Shown: piece by piece, positions 1 to 10,421 of the stretch
Position numbering within the stretch: position 1 is the first letter of the stretch
How the letters are laid out: every line of letters begins with the position of its first letter
NCBI GenBank assembly: GCA_028696185.1
Contig: JAQVHL010000017.1
Span: forward strand, 1 to 47,255
Origin: Halothiobacillaceae bacterium
GTDB lineage: Bacteria > Pseudomonadota > Gammaproteobacteria > Halothiobacillales > Halothiobacillaceae
Direction of reading: 5' to 3'
DNA length: 47,255 nt
The notes under the pieces: model-generated
Told to the model about the DNA's origin: nothing
The model's input: only the letters and a program-made list of their open reading frames with translations
The model's database searches: none
Program-made: the position numbers and the translations under genes

Positions 1-120
1 GTAGCTGATGTCGCGGCGGCTGTCGGGCAGGAACGGGTCCAGCACCAGGATGAAGCAGGCCATCGCGGCCAGCACGATCTCCGGCAGGATGGGGAGAAGG
101 TTCAGGCTATCGAGGGTCAT
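1..120 (-). CDS. nuoN: NADH-quinone oxidoreductase subunit N, N-terminal 40 codons (cut by window edge)
   Basis: An ATG at 120 (minus strand) opens a frame that stays open to base 1 and encodes 40 residues beginning MTLDSLNLLPILPEIVLAAM. The acidic-leaning first residues followed by a hydrophobic segment fit the start of NuoN, one of the three antiporter-like proton-pumping membrane subunits of Complex I. It lies 10 bases after the nuoM stop, where nuoN sits in the standard nuo order. The rest of the gene is outside the window, so domain content cannot be checked. The identification rests mostly on position and on this short N-terminus. Confidence 0.88.
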   Translation of the reverse strand, partial: MTLDSLNLLPILPEIVLAAMACFILVLDPFLPDSRRDISY

Positions 121-130
121 GGTGCGTCCG

Positions 131-1651
131 TCAGAGCTTGGATTGCGAAACGTGCTGGACGAGGTTGTCCATGGTGGCGTGCATCACGTTCACCAGCGGA
201 TCGGGCCATACGCCGAGCAGGATAATCAGGAAAGCCAGCGAGCCGAGAATCCAGAACTCGCGGGTGTCGATGTCGGTCAGTTCCGCGACTTCTTTGTTGG
301 CCACATCGCCAAAAATCACGCGCTTGACCATCCACAGGGTGTAGGCGGCGCCGATGACGAGCGTAGTCGCAGCGATGAAGGCGATCCAGAAATCCGCCTT
401 GAAGCTGGCGAGGATGACCATGAACTCACCCACGAAGCCCGAGGTGCCGGGCAGGCCGGAGTTGGCCATGGCGAACACGACCACCAGCGTGGCAAACCAG
501 GGCATGGTGCTGGCCACACCGCCGTAGGATTTAATTTCGCGGCTGTGCATGCGGTCGTACAGCACACCGATGGACAGGAACATCGCGGCGGAGATCAGAC
601 CATGGGAAACCATCTGCACCATCGCGCCTTCCAGGGCGAGTACGGCGCCACTGCCGCCGGGATTGGCAGGGTTGGCGAAGATCATGAAGATGATGAACAT
701 CCCCAGGGTGACAAAGCCCATGTGTGAGATGGACGAATAGGCGACGAGCTTTTTCATGTCCGACTGCACGAGCGCCACAAAGCCGATGTACACCACAGCC
801 ACCAGCGACATGAAGATGATGAGCCAGTCCAGCTCCGCGCTGGCATCCGGGGTGATGGGCAGGGAAAAGCGCAGGAACCCGTAGCCGCCGATCTTGAGCA
901 TGATGGCCGCCAGGATCACCGAGCCCCCGGTGGGCGCTTCGACGTGCGCATCCGGCAGCCAGGTATGTACCGGCCACATGGGGATCTTCACCGCGAAGGC
1001 GATCAGGAAAGCCAGGAAAATCAGCACCTGCTCGGTCATGTTCAGCTGCAGGGCATGCATGTCGAGAATGGCGAAGCTGCCACCCTCGAAGTACATGTAG
1101 ATCAGGGCGATCAGCATGAACACCGAGCCAAGGAAGGTGTAGAGGAAAAACTTGATCGTCGCATAGACGCGGCGCGGCCCCCCCCAGATGCCGATCACCA
1201 GATACATGGGGATCAGCATGCCTTCAAAGAAGAAATAGAACAGGATGGAATCCAGCGCCGCGAAGGTGCCGTTCATCATGCCTTCCATGATGAGGAAGGC
1301 CGCCATGTACTGCGCCACCTTCTCGCCGATCACTTCCCAAGCGGCCGCCACCACCAGCACTGTGGTGAAGGTGGTGAGGATGATGAGCGGCATGGAAATG
1401 CCATCGACGCCCAGGTGGTAATTGATGTTGAAGGTGGGAATCCAGGCGCCGTACTCGATGAACTGCATCGCCGCGCTGCGCGGATCGAAGCCGGTATACA
1501 GCGGCAGGCTGACGAGGAACGTGAGCACCGCGCTGGCCAGGGCCACGCGACGGACAGCCACAGGGGAACGGTCCCCGATCATGAGGATCAGCACGCCCGC
1601 CACGATGGGCAGCCAGACAACCAGGCTCAGAATAGGCCAAACCGAGAACAT
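131..1651 (-). CDS. nuoM: NADH-quinone oxidoreductase subunit M
   Basis: A 506-residue polytopic membrane protein of normal NuoM length (E. coli 509). It is an antiporter-like proton-translocating subunit in the distal membrane arm of Complex I. The key charged residues are in place: Glu143 in FFFEGMLIPMY and Lys222 in AFAVKIPMWPVHTWLPDAH match the essential TM5 Glu and TM7 Lys of the family. The segment HVEAPTGGSVILAAIMLKI is a strongly conserved NuoM/Mrp signature. It starts with ATG 44 bases after nuoL and is followed by nuoN. Nothing suggests truncation or decay. Confidence 0.97.
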   Translation of the reverse strand: MFSVWPILSLVVWLPIVAGVLILMIGDRSPVAVRRVALASAVLTFLVSLPLYTGFDPRSAAMQFIEYGAWIPTFNINYHLGVDGISMPLIILTTFTTVLVVAAAWEVIGEKVAQYMAAFLIMEGMMNGTFAALDSILFYFFFEGMLIPMYLVIGIWGGPRRVYATIKFFLYTFLGSVFMLIALIYMYFEGGSFAILDMHALQLNMTEQVLIFLAFLIAFAVKIPMWPVHTWLPDAHVEAPTGGSVILAAIMLKIGGYGFLRFSLPITPDASAELDWLIIFMSLVAVVYIGFVALVQSDMKKLVAYSSISHMGFVTLGMFIIFMIFANPANPGGSGAVLALEGAMVQMVSHGLISAAMFLSIGVLYDRMHSREIKSYGGVASTMPWFATLVVVFAMANSGLPGTSGFVGEFMVILASFKADFWIAFIAATTLVIGAAYTLWMVKRVIFGDVANKEVAELTDIDTREFWILGSLAFLIILLGVWPDPLVNVMHATMDNLVQHVSQSKL

Positions 1652-1695
1652 CCTACCTACCTTGTTGTAATCGTTTCAGTTTCCGCACCGACGAA

Positions 1696-3693
1696 TCAGC
1701 GCCACAGGATCATCCAGCTCATCAGGCCGATGAGCGTGGCGATCATCACGAAAGCATAGTGATACAGATAACCCGTCTGCACGCGGCGCACCAGCATGGC
1801 CGCCCGCTCAATGACATTGGCGGTGCCGTTGACCATCCAGCCGTCAATCATCTTCAGGTCGAAGTAGCGCCACAAGCCACGCCCCAGACCACGGCTGCCA
1901 GCCGCGAACACGGCGTTGTTGAACTCATCGAAGCCGTAGGCGTGGTCCAGGGTATCGTAGGCAAACCCAAAGCGGCGGCGCACCGCATCGGCAATACCTG
2001 GCTTGACCATGTAGATGAAGTACGCAAGCCCCACCCCGGCCATGGCCAGCCAGAAGGCCGGCGTCATCAGACCATGCAGCATGAACCCAGCCGCCCCGGT
2101 GAAATGCTCGCCCAGGCGCGCCAGTACGTCATGCTCCGGCGCAACGGCAATCACGCCCTTGAGGTAGTCGCCGAACAACAGCGGCTCGATGGTCAGGTAA
2201 CCGATCAGGAGCGAGGGTACGGCAAGGAACAGCAGCGGAACGGTGACCACCCACGGGGATTCATGCGGGATCCCGCCATGGTGATGCCCATGGTCGTCAT
2301 GCCCATGCCCGTGATGCGCCCCGGAGGTATCGAAACGCTCCTTGCCGAAGAACACCAAAAAGAACATGCGGAAGGAATAGAAAGCCGTGACAAACACCCC
2401 GGCGAGCACCAGCAGATAGGCAAAGCCCGCACCGGGAATGTCGGAGAGGTGCACCGCCTCGATGATCGCATCCTTGGAGAAGAAACCGGCAAAGCCCGGA
2501 AAGCCGATCAGCGCCAGCGAGCCGATCAGGAAGGTCCAGAAGGTGATGGGCATGTACTTGCGCAGCCCGCCCATCTTGCGGATGTCCTGTTCGTGGTGCA
2601 TGGCAATGATGACCGAGCCGGCGGCGAGGAACAGCAGCGCCTTGAAGAAGGCATGGGTCATCAGGTGGAACAGCGCCGCCGAGTACGCCGATGCGCCCAG
2701 CGCGACCGTCATGTAGCCGAGCTGTGAGAGGGTGGAATACGCCACCACGCGCTTGATGTCGTTCTGGATGATGCCGAGCAGGCCCATGAAGAACGCCGTC
2801 AGGGCGCCGATAATCATCACGAAGGACAAGGCCGCCTCGGACAGCTCGTACAAGGGCGACATGCGCGCGACCATGAAGATACCGGCCGTGACCATGGTCG
2901 CCGCGTGGATGAGCGCGGAGATCGGGGTCGGGCCTTCCATGGAATCGGGCAGCCACACATGCAGCGGCACCTGGGCGGATTTGCCCATCGCACCGATGAA
3001 CAGCAGGATGGCAATCACGCTGACCAGCGACCATTCGATACCGGGAATGATTTCCAGCTTGATGGCCGCAAGATCGTCGGCCTTGGCGAAAACATCCGCA
3101 TAATCCAGCGTGCCGGTGTACATGAGTACGGCGGCAATCCCCAAGAGGAAGCCGAAGTCGCCCACGCGGTTGACCAGGAAGGCTTTGAGGTTGGCGAAAA
3201 TCGCCGTTTCGCGCTTGTACCAGAAGCCGATCAGCAGGTAGGACACCAGACCCACGGCTTCCCAGCCGAAGAACAGCTGCAGGAAGTTGTTCGCCATGAC
3301 CAGCATGAGCATGGAGAAGGTGAACAGCGAGATGTAGCTGAAAAAGCGCTGATAGCCGTCGTCATCGGCCATGTACCCGATGGTGTAGATATGCACCATC
3401 AGGCTGACGAAGGTGACGACCAGCATCATCATGACGGTCAGCCGGTCCACAAGGAAACCGACTTCGAAGGTGAAGGCGTCGGATGCCATCCAGGTGTAGA
3501 CCGGGCCATTGAAGGCTTCACCGCCCTGCAGAACGATGTGATTGAACGCGACCACCGACAGGATGAAGGCGATTGCCACACCGATGATGGTGACGGTATG
3601 CGCACCGGCACGGCCAATCTGCCGCCCGAACAGGCCGGCGATGATCGATCCGATCAGCGGGGCGAGAACAATGCCGAGATAGACCTTCTCCAT
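1696..3693 (-). CDS. nuoL: NADH-quinone oxidoreductase subunit L
   Basis: A 665-residue membrane protein, slightly longer than E. coli NuoL (613). It is the most distal antiporter-like subunit and carries the long lateral helix at its C-terminus. Visible markers are Glu145 (FFGWEAVGLVSYLLIGFWY), Lys238 (GAMGKSAQVPLHVWLPDSM) and GPTPISALIHAATMVTAG at 254-271. An unusual His/Gly/Asp-rich loop lies at about residues 460-474, after the antiporter core and before the C-terminal membrane segments, and accounts for part of the extra length. The ATG start lies 3 bases from the nuoK stop, consistent with translational coupling. Confidence 0.97.
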   Translation of the reverse strand: MEKVYLGIVLAPLIGSIIAGLFGRQIGRAGAHTVTIIGVAIAFILSVVAFNHIVLQGGEAFNGPVYTWMASDAFTFEVGFLVDRLTVMMMLVVTFVSLMVHIYTIGYMADDDGYQRFFSYISLFTFSMLMLVMANNFLQLFFGWEAVGLVSYLLIGFWYKRETAIFANLKAFLVNRVGDFGFLLGIAAVLMYTGTLDYADVFAKADDLAAIKLEIIPGIEWSLVSVIAILLFIGAMGKSAQVPLHVWLPDSMEGPTPISALIHAATMVTAGIFMVARMSPLYELSEAALSFVMIIGALTAFFMGLLGIIQNDIKRVVAYSTLSQLGYMTVALGASAYSAALFHLMTHAFFKALLFLAAGSVIIAMHHEQDIRKMGGLRKYMPITFWTFLIGSLALIGFPGFAGFFSKDAIIEAVHLSDIPGAGFAYLLVLAGVFVTAFYSFRMFFLVFFGKERFDTSGAHHGHGHDDHGHHHGGIPHESPWVVTVPLLFLAVPSLLIGYLTIEPLLFGDYLKGVIAVAPEHDVLARLGEHFTGAAGFMLHGLMTPAFWLAMAGVGLAYFIYMVKPGIADAVRRRFGFAYDTLDHAYGFDEFNNAVFAAGSRGLGRGLWRYFDLKMIDGWMVNGTANVIERAAMLVRRVQTGYLYHYAFVMIATLIGLMSWMILWR

Positions 3694-3696
3694 GCC

Positions 3697-4002
3697 TTAG
3701 CCCTTCATGCTGGTAATGTCGTCGACATTGATGCTGCGACGGTTGCGGAACAGCACCACGAGAATCGCCAGACCAATGGCGGCCTCGGCAGCCGCCACGG
3801 TCAGGACGAAAAACACGAAGGCCTGACCGTTCACGTCCCCCAGGAAATGCGAGAACGCCACGAAATTGAAGTTGACCGCCAGCAGCATCAGTTCGATGGC
3901 CATGAGCAGGATCAGGATGTTCTTGCGGTTGATGATGATGCCCGCCACGCTGATGCCGAACAGGATGGCAGCCAGGATCAGGTAATCGGAAAGGGCGATC
4001 AT
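3697..4002 (-). CDS. nuoK: NADH-quinone oxidoreductase subunit K
   Basis: A 101-residue protein with three predicted membrane helices, the standard NuoK size. It belongs to the MrpC-like proton channel part of Complex I. Glu37 ([13 protein letters not shown]) and Glu73 ([14 protein letters not shown]) are the two membrane-embedded glutamates needed for proton pumping in the family. The start ATG overlaps the nuoJ stop by 4 bases (ATGA), so translation is probably coupled. The gene ends 3 bases before nuoL. Confidence 0.97.
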   Translation of the reverse strand: MIALSDYLILAAILFGISVAGIIINRKNILILLMAIELMLLAVNFNFVAFSHFLGDVNGQAFVFFVLTVAAAEAAIGLAILVVLFRNRRSINVDDITSMKG

Positions 4003-4655
4003 GCCTTTTTCTCCCCGCCCTCGGGCGATTGCACGGCTTCGGCCGACTCCACGACCGCCTTCACGGCGGGCATGCTCACGATACGCAGACGGTCTTCGCG
4101 CCGCACCTTGGCCTGTGCGGCCGCGTCCTGATACTTGGCATCGGAACGGCGGCGCTGCGACAGCGCGATGGCGGCAACGATGGCAACCAGCAGAATGAAG
4201 GCGGCAATCTCGAAGGCGTAGACAAAATCCGTGTACAGGACCTGCCCCAGCGCGAGGGTGTTGTTGGTTCCCGCCGGCGCGGGCGCCGGCGCCGGGTAGC
4301 TCTGCAGGCCGAATACCGACGGTCCGACCACCAGCGCCAGCTCGATAATCATGACCAGGGCGACGAACACACCGACCGGCAGGTTGCGGATGAAGCCTTC
4401 GCGCATCGGCGCCATGTTCACATCGATCATCATCACCACGAACAGGAACAAGACCATCACCGCGCCGACATAGACCAGAATCAGCACAATGCCGAGGAAT
4501 TCGGCCTCAAGCAGGATCCAGATCATCGCCGTGCTGAAGAAGGTCAGCACCAGGAACAGCGCGGCATGCACGGGGTTCTTCACCGTGATGACGCGCAAGG
4601 CGGTTATCACGGTGATCGAGGCCAGGATGTAGAACAGTATCTTTTCGAAACTCAT
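3999..4655 (-). CDS. nuoJ: NADH-quinone oxidoreductase subunit J
   Basis: A 218-residue NuoJ, a membrane-arm subunit near the quinone-binding domain. It has about five hydrophobic segments, including the family signature [21 protein letters not shown] charged, Ala-rich cytoplasmic tail covers roughly residues 165-218; it makes this NuoJ longer than E. coli NuoJ (184) and contains many Arg/Asp residues. It sits between nuoI (19 bases upstream) and nuoK (4-base overlap). An Ala-Pro rich loop (PAPAPAPAG) near residue 125 lies between helices. Confidence 0.95.
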   Translation of the reverse strand: MSFEKILFYILASITVITALRVITVKNPVHAALFLVLTFFSTAMIWILLEAEFLGIVLILVYVGAVMVLFLFVVMMIDVNMAPMREGFIRNLPVGVFVALVMIIELALVVGPSVFGLQSYPAPAPAPAGTNNTLALGQVLYTDFVYAFEIAAFILLVAIVAAIALSQRRRSDAKYQDAAAQAKVRREDRLRIVSMPAVKAVVESAEAVQSPEGGEKKA

Positions 4656-4674
4656 GGCGCCGGCTCGTTAAGCG

Positions 4675-5163
4675 TTAGCGGTAGCGGGCATCGGCCGCAC
4701 GGTCGGCCGCAATCTGGGCCTCGTACGTGTCGCCGATGGCCAGCAGCTTGTCCTTGGTCATGATCTGCTCGCCGCGGTTTTCGAAGTGGTACTCGAAGAT
4801 GCGCGTCTCGACGATCGAATCGACCGGGCAGGCTTCTTCGCAGAAGCCGCAGTAGATGCACTTGAACAGGTCGATGTCATAGCGCGTGGTGCGGCGGGTG
4901 CCGTCATCGCGCACTTCCGACTCGATGGTAATGGCCAGCGCCGGACAGACCGCCTCGCACAGCTTGCAGGCGATGCAGCGTTCCTCACCGTTGGCGTAGC
5001 GACGCAGGGCGTGCAGGCCACGGAAACGCGGCGAGATCGGGGTCTTTTCCTCCGGATAGCGCACGGTGAACTTGCGCCCGAAGAAATACCGGCCGGTCAC
5101 GCTCATGCCGAGCCACAGCTCCCAGAGGAACCAGGTCTTGAAGAATTGCTTGATGGCATTCAT
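4675..5163 (-). CDS. nuoI: NADH-quinone oxidoreductase subunit I (2x[4Fe-4S])
   Basis: NuoI carries the two [4Fe-4S] clusters (N6a, N6b) that pass electrons towards NuoB in the peripheral arm. I chose the ATG at 5163 ([17 protein letters not shown], 162 residues), which matches the family's amphipathic N-terminus. The frame is open 20 codons further upstream, but that would run into nuoH coding sequence. Two ferredoxin motifs are complete: C63-x2-C66-x2-C69-x3-C73 and C102-x2-C105-x2-C108-x3-C112, each followed by Pro. It lies between nuoH and nuoJ in the operon. Confidence 0.97.
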   Translation of the reverse strand: MNAIKQFFKTWFLWELWLGMSVTGRYFFGRKFTVRYPEEKTPISPRFRGLHALRRYANGEERCIACKLCEAVCPALAITIESEVRDDGTRRTTRYDIDLFKCIYCGFCEEACPVDSIVETRIFEYHFENRGEQIMTKDKLLAIGDTYEAQIAADRAADARYR

Positions 5164-5176
5164 TTCGTCGCTTCCA

Positions 5177-6232
5177 TCAGGAGAACCACGGGCCGAGCTT
5201 GAAGTACACGAACACCCCCTCAACGAAGATCCACAGGACCGTCACCGGGATGAACACCTTCCAGCCCAGACGCATGATCTGGTCATAGCGATAACGCGGG
5301 AAGGTGGCGCGGAACCACAGGAACAGGAAAAGCAGGAAGGCGATCTTCAGCAGGAACCAGACGATCCCCGGCACGAGGGCGAACGCCGGCTCAAGGAAGG
5401 TGCCCTGGAAGGGGGACAGCCAGCCGCCCAGGAACAACAGGGCCGTCAGGGCGGAAATCAGGATCATGTTGGCGTATTCCGCCAGCATGAACAGCGCAAA
5501 GCCCATGCCCGAGTATTCAACGTGGAAGCCCGCGACGATCTCCGATTCACCTTCGGCGATATCGAAGGGCGCACGGTTGGTTTCAGCCACGCCGGAAATG
5601 AAATACACCGCGAACATCGGCAGCAGCGGCAGCCAGTACCAGTGCAGGATGCTCCCGGACTGACCGCGCACAATCTCACCGAGGTTGAGGCTGTTGGAGG
5701 CCATCAGCACACCGACCAGCGCAAAGCCCATGGCCAGCTCATAGGCGACCTTGTGCGCGGCGGAGCGCATCCCGCCCAGCAGGGCGTACTTGGAGTTTGA
5801 AGCCCAGCCGGCCAGGATCACCCCGTACACCCCCGCTGCACCCACGGCCAGCACATACAGCAGACCGGCGTTGACATCGGCGATGACCCAGCCATCGTCG
5901 AAGGGGATCACGGCCCAGGCGACATAGGCTGCCAGCAGGATGATGATCGGCGCGGCGTAGAAGATCACCCGGTTGGCCACCGCCGGGGTGATGATCTCCT
6001 TGAACATGAGCTTCACCACGTCGGCGATGGGCTGCAAAAGCCCCTTGGGGCCGACGCGGTTGGGCCCCAGGCGCACCTGCATGTAACCGATCACCTTGCG
6101 CTCGGCGTAGGTGAGGTAGGCCACCGCCAGGGTGACGCCCAGGATGATGATGCCGATCTGGATCAGGGTGACGATCAGGAACTGGATCGTCTGCGGCAGC
6201 CAGCCCAGCACGGGCGACAGGAATTCAGTCAT
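5177..6232 (-). CDS. nuoH: NADH-quinone oxidoreductase subunit H
   Basis: A 351-residue membrane protein with about eight helices. NuoH forms the quinone-binding chamber where the peripheral and membrane arms of Complex I meet. Characteristic strings include [20 protein letters not shown] near residue 40, [19 protein letters not shown] near residue 63, and [20 protein letters not shown] near residue 217, which supplies the conserved acidic loop. The start ATG is 1 base after the nuoG stop, so the genes are tightly coupled. Length and motifs are normal. Confidence 0.97.
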   Translation of the reverse strand: MTEFLSPVLGWLPQTIQFLIVTLIQIGIIILGVTLAVAYLTYAERKVIGYMQVRLGPNRVGPKGLLQPIADVVKLMFKEIITPAVANRVIFYAAPIIILLAAYVAWAVIPFDDGWVIADVNAGLLYVLAVGAAGVYGVILAGWASNSKYALLGGMRSAAHKVAYELAMGFALVGVLMASNSLNLGEIVRGQSGSILHWYWLPLLPMFAVYFISGVAETNRAPFDIAEGESEIVAGFHVEYSGMGFALFMLAEYANMILISALTALLFLGGWLSPFQGTFLEPAFALVPGIVWFLLKIAFLLFLFLWFRATFPRYRYDQIMRLGWKVFIPVTVLWIFVEGVFVYFKLGPWFS

Positions 6233-6233
6233 C

Positions 6234-8603
6234 TCATGCCCCCCTCACGTCCACGCGGTCCACACTACCGAGAGCCCGCGTCGCTTCACGCGCCAGCGGC
6301 AGGGATACGCTGCCGGCCGGAAGGCGATCGTCGAAGACCAGCTTCAGCAGGATTTCCGCATCGCCACCGCGTACCCGCACCGTCTGCCCTTCGACCAGGG
6401 CCTGCGCGCGGGCATCGGCGGTTGTCATACCCAGTACATCGCACTGCGCGGCGGGCGTTTTCTGCAGTGAGCTCGCCCGACGCACCAGCGCGTTGCCCGC
6501 ATACAGCGGCAGGCAGGCGACACGGGTGAAGCCGCCTGCGCCCGACACCCGCCCCGTCTCGCCGGCAAACTCGCCCGCCGGGGCGTTGTTCAGCGTCAGC
6601 TCCTCGCAGGTCCGGCGCAGCTCATCGCGCACTTCCTCGGAATCCACCTGCTCGAAACCGGGCACGTCGAGCAGATTGCCCAGCACGCGCAGTATCTTCC
6701 AGCCCGGTCGGGCCTGTCCTACCGGCGCTGCCGCGCCGGACATCGACTGCCAGCGCCCTTCGGCATTGACATAGGTGCCCGATGTCTCGGCAAAGCTGCC
6801 CAGGGGCAGCAGCACATGCGCATAGCGAAGCAGGGTTTCGGTGGCATGGCCCGTTACCGCCACCACGGTTTCCGCCTGGGCCAGGGTGGCCAGGGCCTGC
6901 GCCCCGTTCGCGCCGTCGAACTCCGGCTCGATCCCGAACAGCAGATAGCCCTTGAGCGGCGTGGAAAGCATCTGCAGGGCGTTGCGCCCAGCGCCGCTCA
7001 CCGCGCGACCCGCCGGGCCACGGTGAGGAACACTGCCGGCAAGCCAGGCGCCGCAGGCATTGCCTTCGACACCGAAATACCCAAGCTGTGCCCCCGTGGC
7101 CGCGGCAAGCGCGCCCGCCAGACGGCGCAGCGCATCGAAACGCGCATCGCGCTGAGCCAGTTGCCCAAGATAAATGGCGCGCTCGCCCGCCCCACGCAGA
7201 ACATCCAGGAGGGCGCGGTGCCCCTCCTCCACGGCGACATCGGCCGCCCGCGCCGTCCAGGCCGCAGGCACGGCGCCGGCGAGCTTGAGCAGCGCCAGCA
7301 GAGTATCGATCTGCGCATCGGTATCACCCACATGCTGGACGAAGGGCTCGAAAGTCAGGTCCAGACGCAGCGGATTGATGAAGGCAATGCGCGCCCCCCG
7401 GAGGGCGGCCTTGCGCAGACGCAGGGCCAGCAACGGCGCTTCGGCGCGGATATCGGCGCCCACGACGAGGGCGGCACTGAGCGTGTCCATCGCGGCAATG
7501 TCGTGACCCAGCCAGGGCATGACGGGCGCGTCGGCATCGCCGCTGAAATCGCGCTGACGCAGGCGATGGTCGATGTTCTGGCTACCCAGACCACGCAGCA
7601 GCTTCTGCGCGAGGTAATGCTCTTCCAGGCTGGCATGCGGGCTGATGAGCGCGCCCATTTCGTTCGCACCGTCACGGACCATGATGCCCTTGATGCGCTG
7701 GGCTGCCGTTTCCAGGGCCTCCTCCCAGCTCACTTCACGCCAGGTATCGCCGTCACGGCGCATCGGGTTCATGAGCCGGTCAGCGGCATAGATGCCCTCG
7801 TAGGCAAAACGGTCGCGGTCGGCAATCCAGGTTTCATTGACCGGCTCGTTCTCGCGCGGCACCGCGCGCATGACCTTGCCATTACGGGTATGCAGATATA
7901 GGTTCGCGCCGACCGAATCCAGCGGCGAGATGGCCGCGTGCTGGGTAATCTCCCAGGGACGCAGGGTGTAGCGCGAGGGTTTGGCGGTGAGGGCGCCGAC
8001 CGGGCACAGGTCAATGACGTTGCCGGACAGCTCGGAACTGATGGTGCGTGCCACGTATGTGCCGATTTCCATATGCTCGGAACGGCCGGTCGCGCCCAGC
8101 TCCTTGAGGCCGGCGATTTCCTCGCCGAAACGCACGCAACGGGTGCAGTGGATGCAGCGGGTCATGTCGGTCGCGATCAGCGGGCCGATGTCCTTGTCCT
8201 TCACCACGCGCTTGGTTTCGGAGTACTGACCGATGCCTTCGCCGTAGCCCATGGCCACGTCCTGCAGCTCGCACTCCCCGCCCTGGTCGCAGATAGGGCA
8301 ATCCAGCGGGTGGTTGATGAGCAGGAATTCCATGGTCGCGCGCTGCGCGGCCAGCGCCTTGGGCGAACGGGTGAATACGCGCATGCCTTCACTGACCGGC
8401 GTGGAACAGGCCGGCAAGGGCTTCGGGGCACGCTCGACTTCCACCAGGCACATGCGGCAGTTGGCCGCGATCGACAGTTTGCGGTGGTAACAGAAACGCG
8501 GGATGTTGATGCCCGCGGCATCGGTCACCTCGATCAGCATCTCCCCCTTTCGGCCCTGGAGGGGGATGCCGTCGACTTCGATATTGATCAGATCATCGCT
8601 CAT
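6234..8603 (-). CDS. nuoG: NADH-quinone oxidoreductase subunit G (iron-sulfur, molybdopterin-oxidoreductase fold)
   Basis: The large iron-sulfur subunit of the electron-input arm, 789 residues from the ATG at 8603. A TTG at 8618 would add five residues, but its AGGA is too close to act as a ribosome site. N-terminal [2Fe-2S] ligands are C38, C49, C52 and C66. The His/Cys cluster N5 uses H98, C102, C105 and C111. A further [4Fe-4S] site uses C150, C153, C156 and C200. From about residue 215 onwards the protein has the molybdopterin-oxidoreductase fold, which in NuoG is catalytically inert. The C-terminal half diverges more, as usual for this subunit. It is flanked by nuoF (8627) and nuoH (1-base gap). 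Confidence 0.95.
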   Translation of the reverse strand: MSDDLINIEVDGIPLQGRKGEMLIEVTDAAGINIPRFCYHRKLSIAANCRMCLVEVERAPKPLPACSTPVSEGMRVFTRSPKALAAQRATMEFLLINHPLDCPICDQGGECELQDVAMGYGEGIGQYSETKRVVKDKDIGPLIATDMTRCIHCTRCVRFGEEIAGLKELGATGRSEHMEIGTYVARTISSELSGNVIDLCPVGALTAKPSRYTLRPWEITQHAAISPLDSVGANLYLHTRNGKVMRAVPRENEPVNETWIADRDRFAYEGIYAADRLMNPMRRDGDTWREVSWEEALETAAQRIKGIMVRDGANEMGALISPHASLEEHYLAQKLLRGLGSQNIDHRLRQRDFSGDADAPVMPWLGHDIAAMDTLSAALVVGADIRAEAPLLALRLRKAALRGARIAFINPLRLDLTFEPFVQHVGDTDAQIDTLLALLKLAGAVPAAWTARAADVAVEEGHRALLDVLRGAGERAIYLGQLAQRDARFDALRRLAGALAAATGAQLGYFGVEGNACGAWLAGSVPHRGPAGRAVSGAGRNALQMLSTPLKGYLLFGIEPEFDGANGAQALATLAQAETVVAVTGHATETLLRYAHVLLPLGSFAETSGTYVNAEGRWQSMSGAAAPVGQARPGWKILRVLGNLLDVPGFEQVDSEEVRDELRRTCEELTLNNAPAGEFAGETGRVSGAGGFTRVACLPLYAGNALVRRASSLQKTPAAQCDVLGMTTADARAQALVEGQTVRVRGGDAEILLKLVFDDRLPAGSVSLPLAREATRALGSVDRVDVRGA

Positions 8604-8626
8604 CGGCTTCTCACTCAAGTCCTGGC

Positions 8627-9916
8627 TCAGACGGTGGCCAGACCGTCTTCGATCATGCTGTGCCCGTGGTCGATGTAATACTCGAACTCGTGCCGGAAAT
8701 GCTTGATGAAGCTGCGTACCGGCATGGCCGCCGCGTCACCGAGCGCGCAGATGGTGCGCCCTTCGATCTTGCTCGCCACGTCGTCGAGCCGGTCGAGATC
8801 CTGCTTGCCTCCCTTGCCTTCCACGATACGGGTCAGCATGCGGTACAGCCAGCCGGTACCTTCACGGCAGGGCGTGCACTGACCGCAGGACTCGGAATAG
8901 TAAAACCGCGAGATGCGCTGCAGGGCACGAACCATATCGGTGGTTTCGTCCATGACGATAACCGCGCCGGAGCCGAGCATGGAGCCGGATTTCGCAATCG
9001 AGTCGTAGTCCATGAGCGTCTTGAGCATGACTTCGCCCGGCACCACCGGGACAGACGAGCCACCGGGGATTACCGCCTTGAGCTTGTTACCGTTACGCAC
9101 ACCGCCGGCCATTTCCAGCAGTTCGGCAAACGGTGTGCCCATCGGAATCTCGAAGTTGCCCGGCTTGTTCAGATGGCCGGACATGGAGAAGAGCTTGACG
9201 CCGCCGCTGTTGGGCACGCCCAGTTCAGCGAACCACTTGCCGCCGTTGCGCAGGATGGCCGCCACCGAGGACAAGGTTTCGGTGTTGTTGATCGTGGTCG
9301 GACGACCGTAGAGGCCGAAGTTGGCAGGGAACGGCGGCTTGAAGCGCGGCTGGCCTTTCTTGCCTTCCAGCGACTCCAGCAATGCCGTTTCCTCCCCACA
9401 GATATAGGCGCCCGCGCCCAGTGAACCGAACAGATCGAAATCGACCCCGGAGCCCAGGATATTCCTGCCCAGAAGACCGGCGGCGTAGGCTTCCTTGATG
9501 GCCTGCTCGAAGCGCTGGAACGGCAGGTCCAGGAACTCGCCACGCATGTAGTTGTAACCGACCGTGGCGCCGATGGTGTAACCGGCAATCGCCATGCCCT
9601 CGACCAGCGCATGCGGGTTGTTCAGCAGGATCTGACGGTCCTTGCAGGTGCCCGGCTCGGACTCATCGGTATTGCAGACGATGTACTTCTGCCCCGGCGC
9701 GTTACGCGGCATGAAGCTCCACTTGAGCCCCGTGGGAAACCCGGCCCCGCCGCGACCACGCAGGTTGGAAACCTTGAGCTCCTCGATGATGAGGCTCGGA
9801 TCGGTCTTTTCGGCGAGGATCTTCTTCCACGCCTGATAGCCGCCGATCTTGAGGTAATTCTCGAAGGTCCACGGCTCATCGAACTGGCGGGTGGCAAAGC
9901 AAACCTGGGTGGTCAT
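8627..9916 (-). CDS. nuoF: NADH-quinone oxidoreductase subunit F (NADH/FMN-binding)
   Basis: NuoF binds NADH and FMN and holds cluster N3, so it is the entry point for electrons. From the ATG at 9916 it has 429 residues. I prefer this start because GGAG lies 7 bases upstream and the ATG falls 4 bases after the nuoE stop; an alternative ATG at 9934 would add six residues and overlap nuoE. The Gly-rich nucleotide loop [13 protein letters not shown] covers about 54-66. The cluster motif [14 protein letters not shown] lies near residue 345, and the last Cys is in [12 protein letters not shown] near 386. Confidence 0.95.
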   Translation of the reverse strand: MTTQVCFATRQFDEPWTFENYLKIGGYQAWKKILAEKTDPSLIIEELKVSNLRGRGGAGFPTGLKWSFMPRNAPGQKYIVCNTDESEPGTCKDRQILLNNPHALVEGMAIAGYTIGATVGYNYMRGEFLDLPFQRFEQAIKEAYAAGLLGRNILGSGVDFDLFGSLGAGAYICGEETALLESLEGKKGQPRFKPPFPANFGLYGRPTTINNTETLSSVAAILRNGGKWFAELGVPNSGGVKLFSMSGHLNKPGNFEIPMGTPFAELLEMAGGVRNGNKLKAVIPGGSSVPVVPGEVMLKTLMDYDSIAKSGSMLGSGAVIVMDETTDMVRALQRISRFYYSESCGQCTPCREGTGWLYRMLTRIVEGKGGKQDLDRLDDVASKIEGRTICALGDAAAMPVRSFIKHFRHEFEYYIDHGHSMIEDGLATV

Positions 9917-9920
9917 CGCA

Positions 9921-10421
9921 TCACTCCAGTTCATCGAGAATCCTGTCCACCTGCTCGGGGGTCAGCTTCTCATAGTAGACATGGTTGACCTGCATCATCG
10001 GTCCACCATCGCAGGCGGCCAGACACTCTTCCTCGCACTTGAGGTAAATCCGCCCATCGGGCGTGGATTCACCCAGCTTGATGCCGAGTTTCTTCTCGCA
10101 GTGCTCGACGATCTTGTCCGAGCCCATCAGCCAGCAGGAAATGTTGGTGCAGATCGAGACATGATTACGTCCGACCGGACGGGTCTCGAACATCGAGTAA
10201 AAGGTAGCGACCTCATAGACATTGATGGCCGGAATGCCGATGTACTCGGCTACGGCATCCATAAGCTCGGTAGTCAGGTGACCGTGGTTCTGATGCTGGA
10301 CGGCACGCAAGGCCGCCAGCAGCGCCGACTGGCGCTGATTGGCCGGGTATTTGGCCAGCCAGTGGTCGATCTCTTCGCGGGTGTGCTCATCAAGCAGCCC
10401 GATGAGGGATTTTTCGCTCAT
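9921..10421 (-). CDS. nuoE: NADH-quinone oxidoreductase subunit E ([2Fe-2S])
   Basis: A thioredoxin-fold [2Fe-2S] subunit (cluster N1a), 166 residues from the ATG at 10421. That ATG overlaps the nuoD stop by one base (TGATG); a TTG one codon earlier is possible but unneeded. Cluster ligands are C91 and C96 ([13 protein letters not shown]) and C133 and C137 ([13 protein letters not shown]). The protein partners NuoF and NuoG in the NADH dehydrogenase module. Length is typical for the family. Confidence 0.95.
   Translation of the reverse strand: MSEKSLIGLLDEHTREEIDHWLAKYPANQRQSALLAALRAVQHQNHGHLTTELMDAVAEYIGIPAINVYEVATFYSMFETRPVGRNHVSICTNISCWLMGSDKIVEHCEKKLGIKLGESTPDGRIYLKCEEECLAACDGGPMMQVNHVYYEKLTPEQVDRILDELE

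Noticed and set aside
8-727. Long plus-strand open frames opposite the nuo genes (for example 8-727, 944-1759, 1759-2727, 2905-4131)
   Set aside because: They are antisense to strongly conserved Complex I subunits, rich in His/Asp/Gln/Arg as expected from reading a GC-rich gene backwards, and show no family motif or ribosome site.
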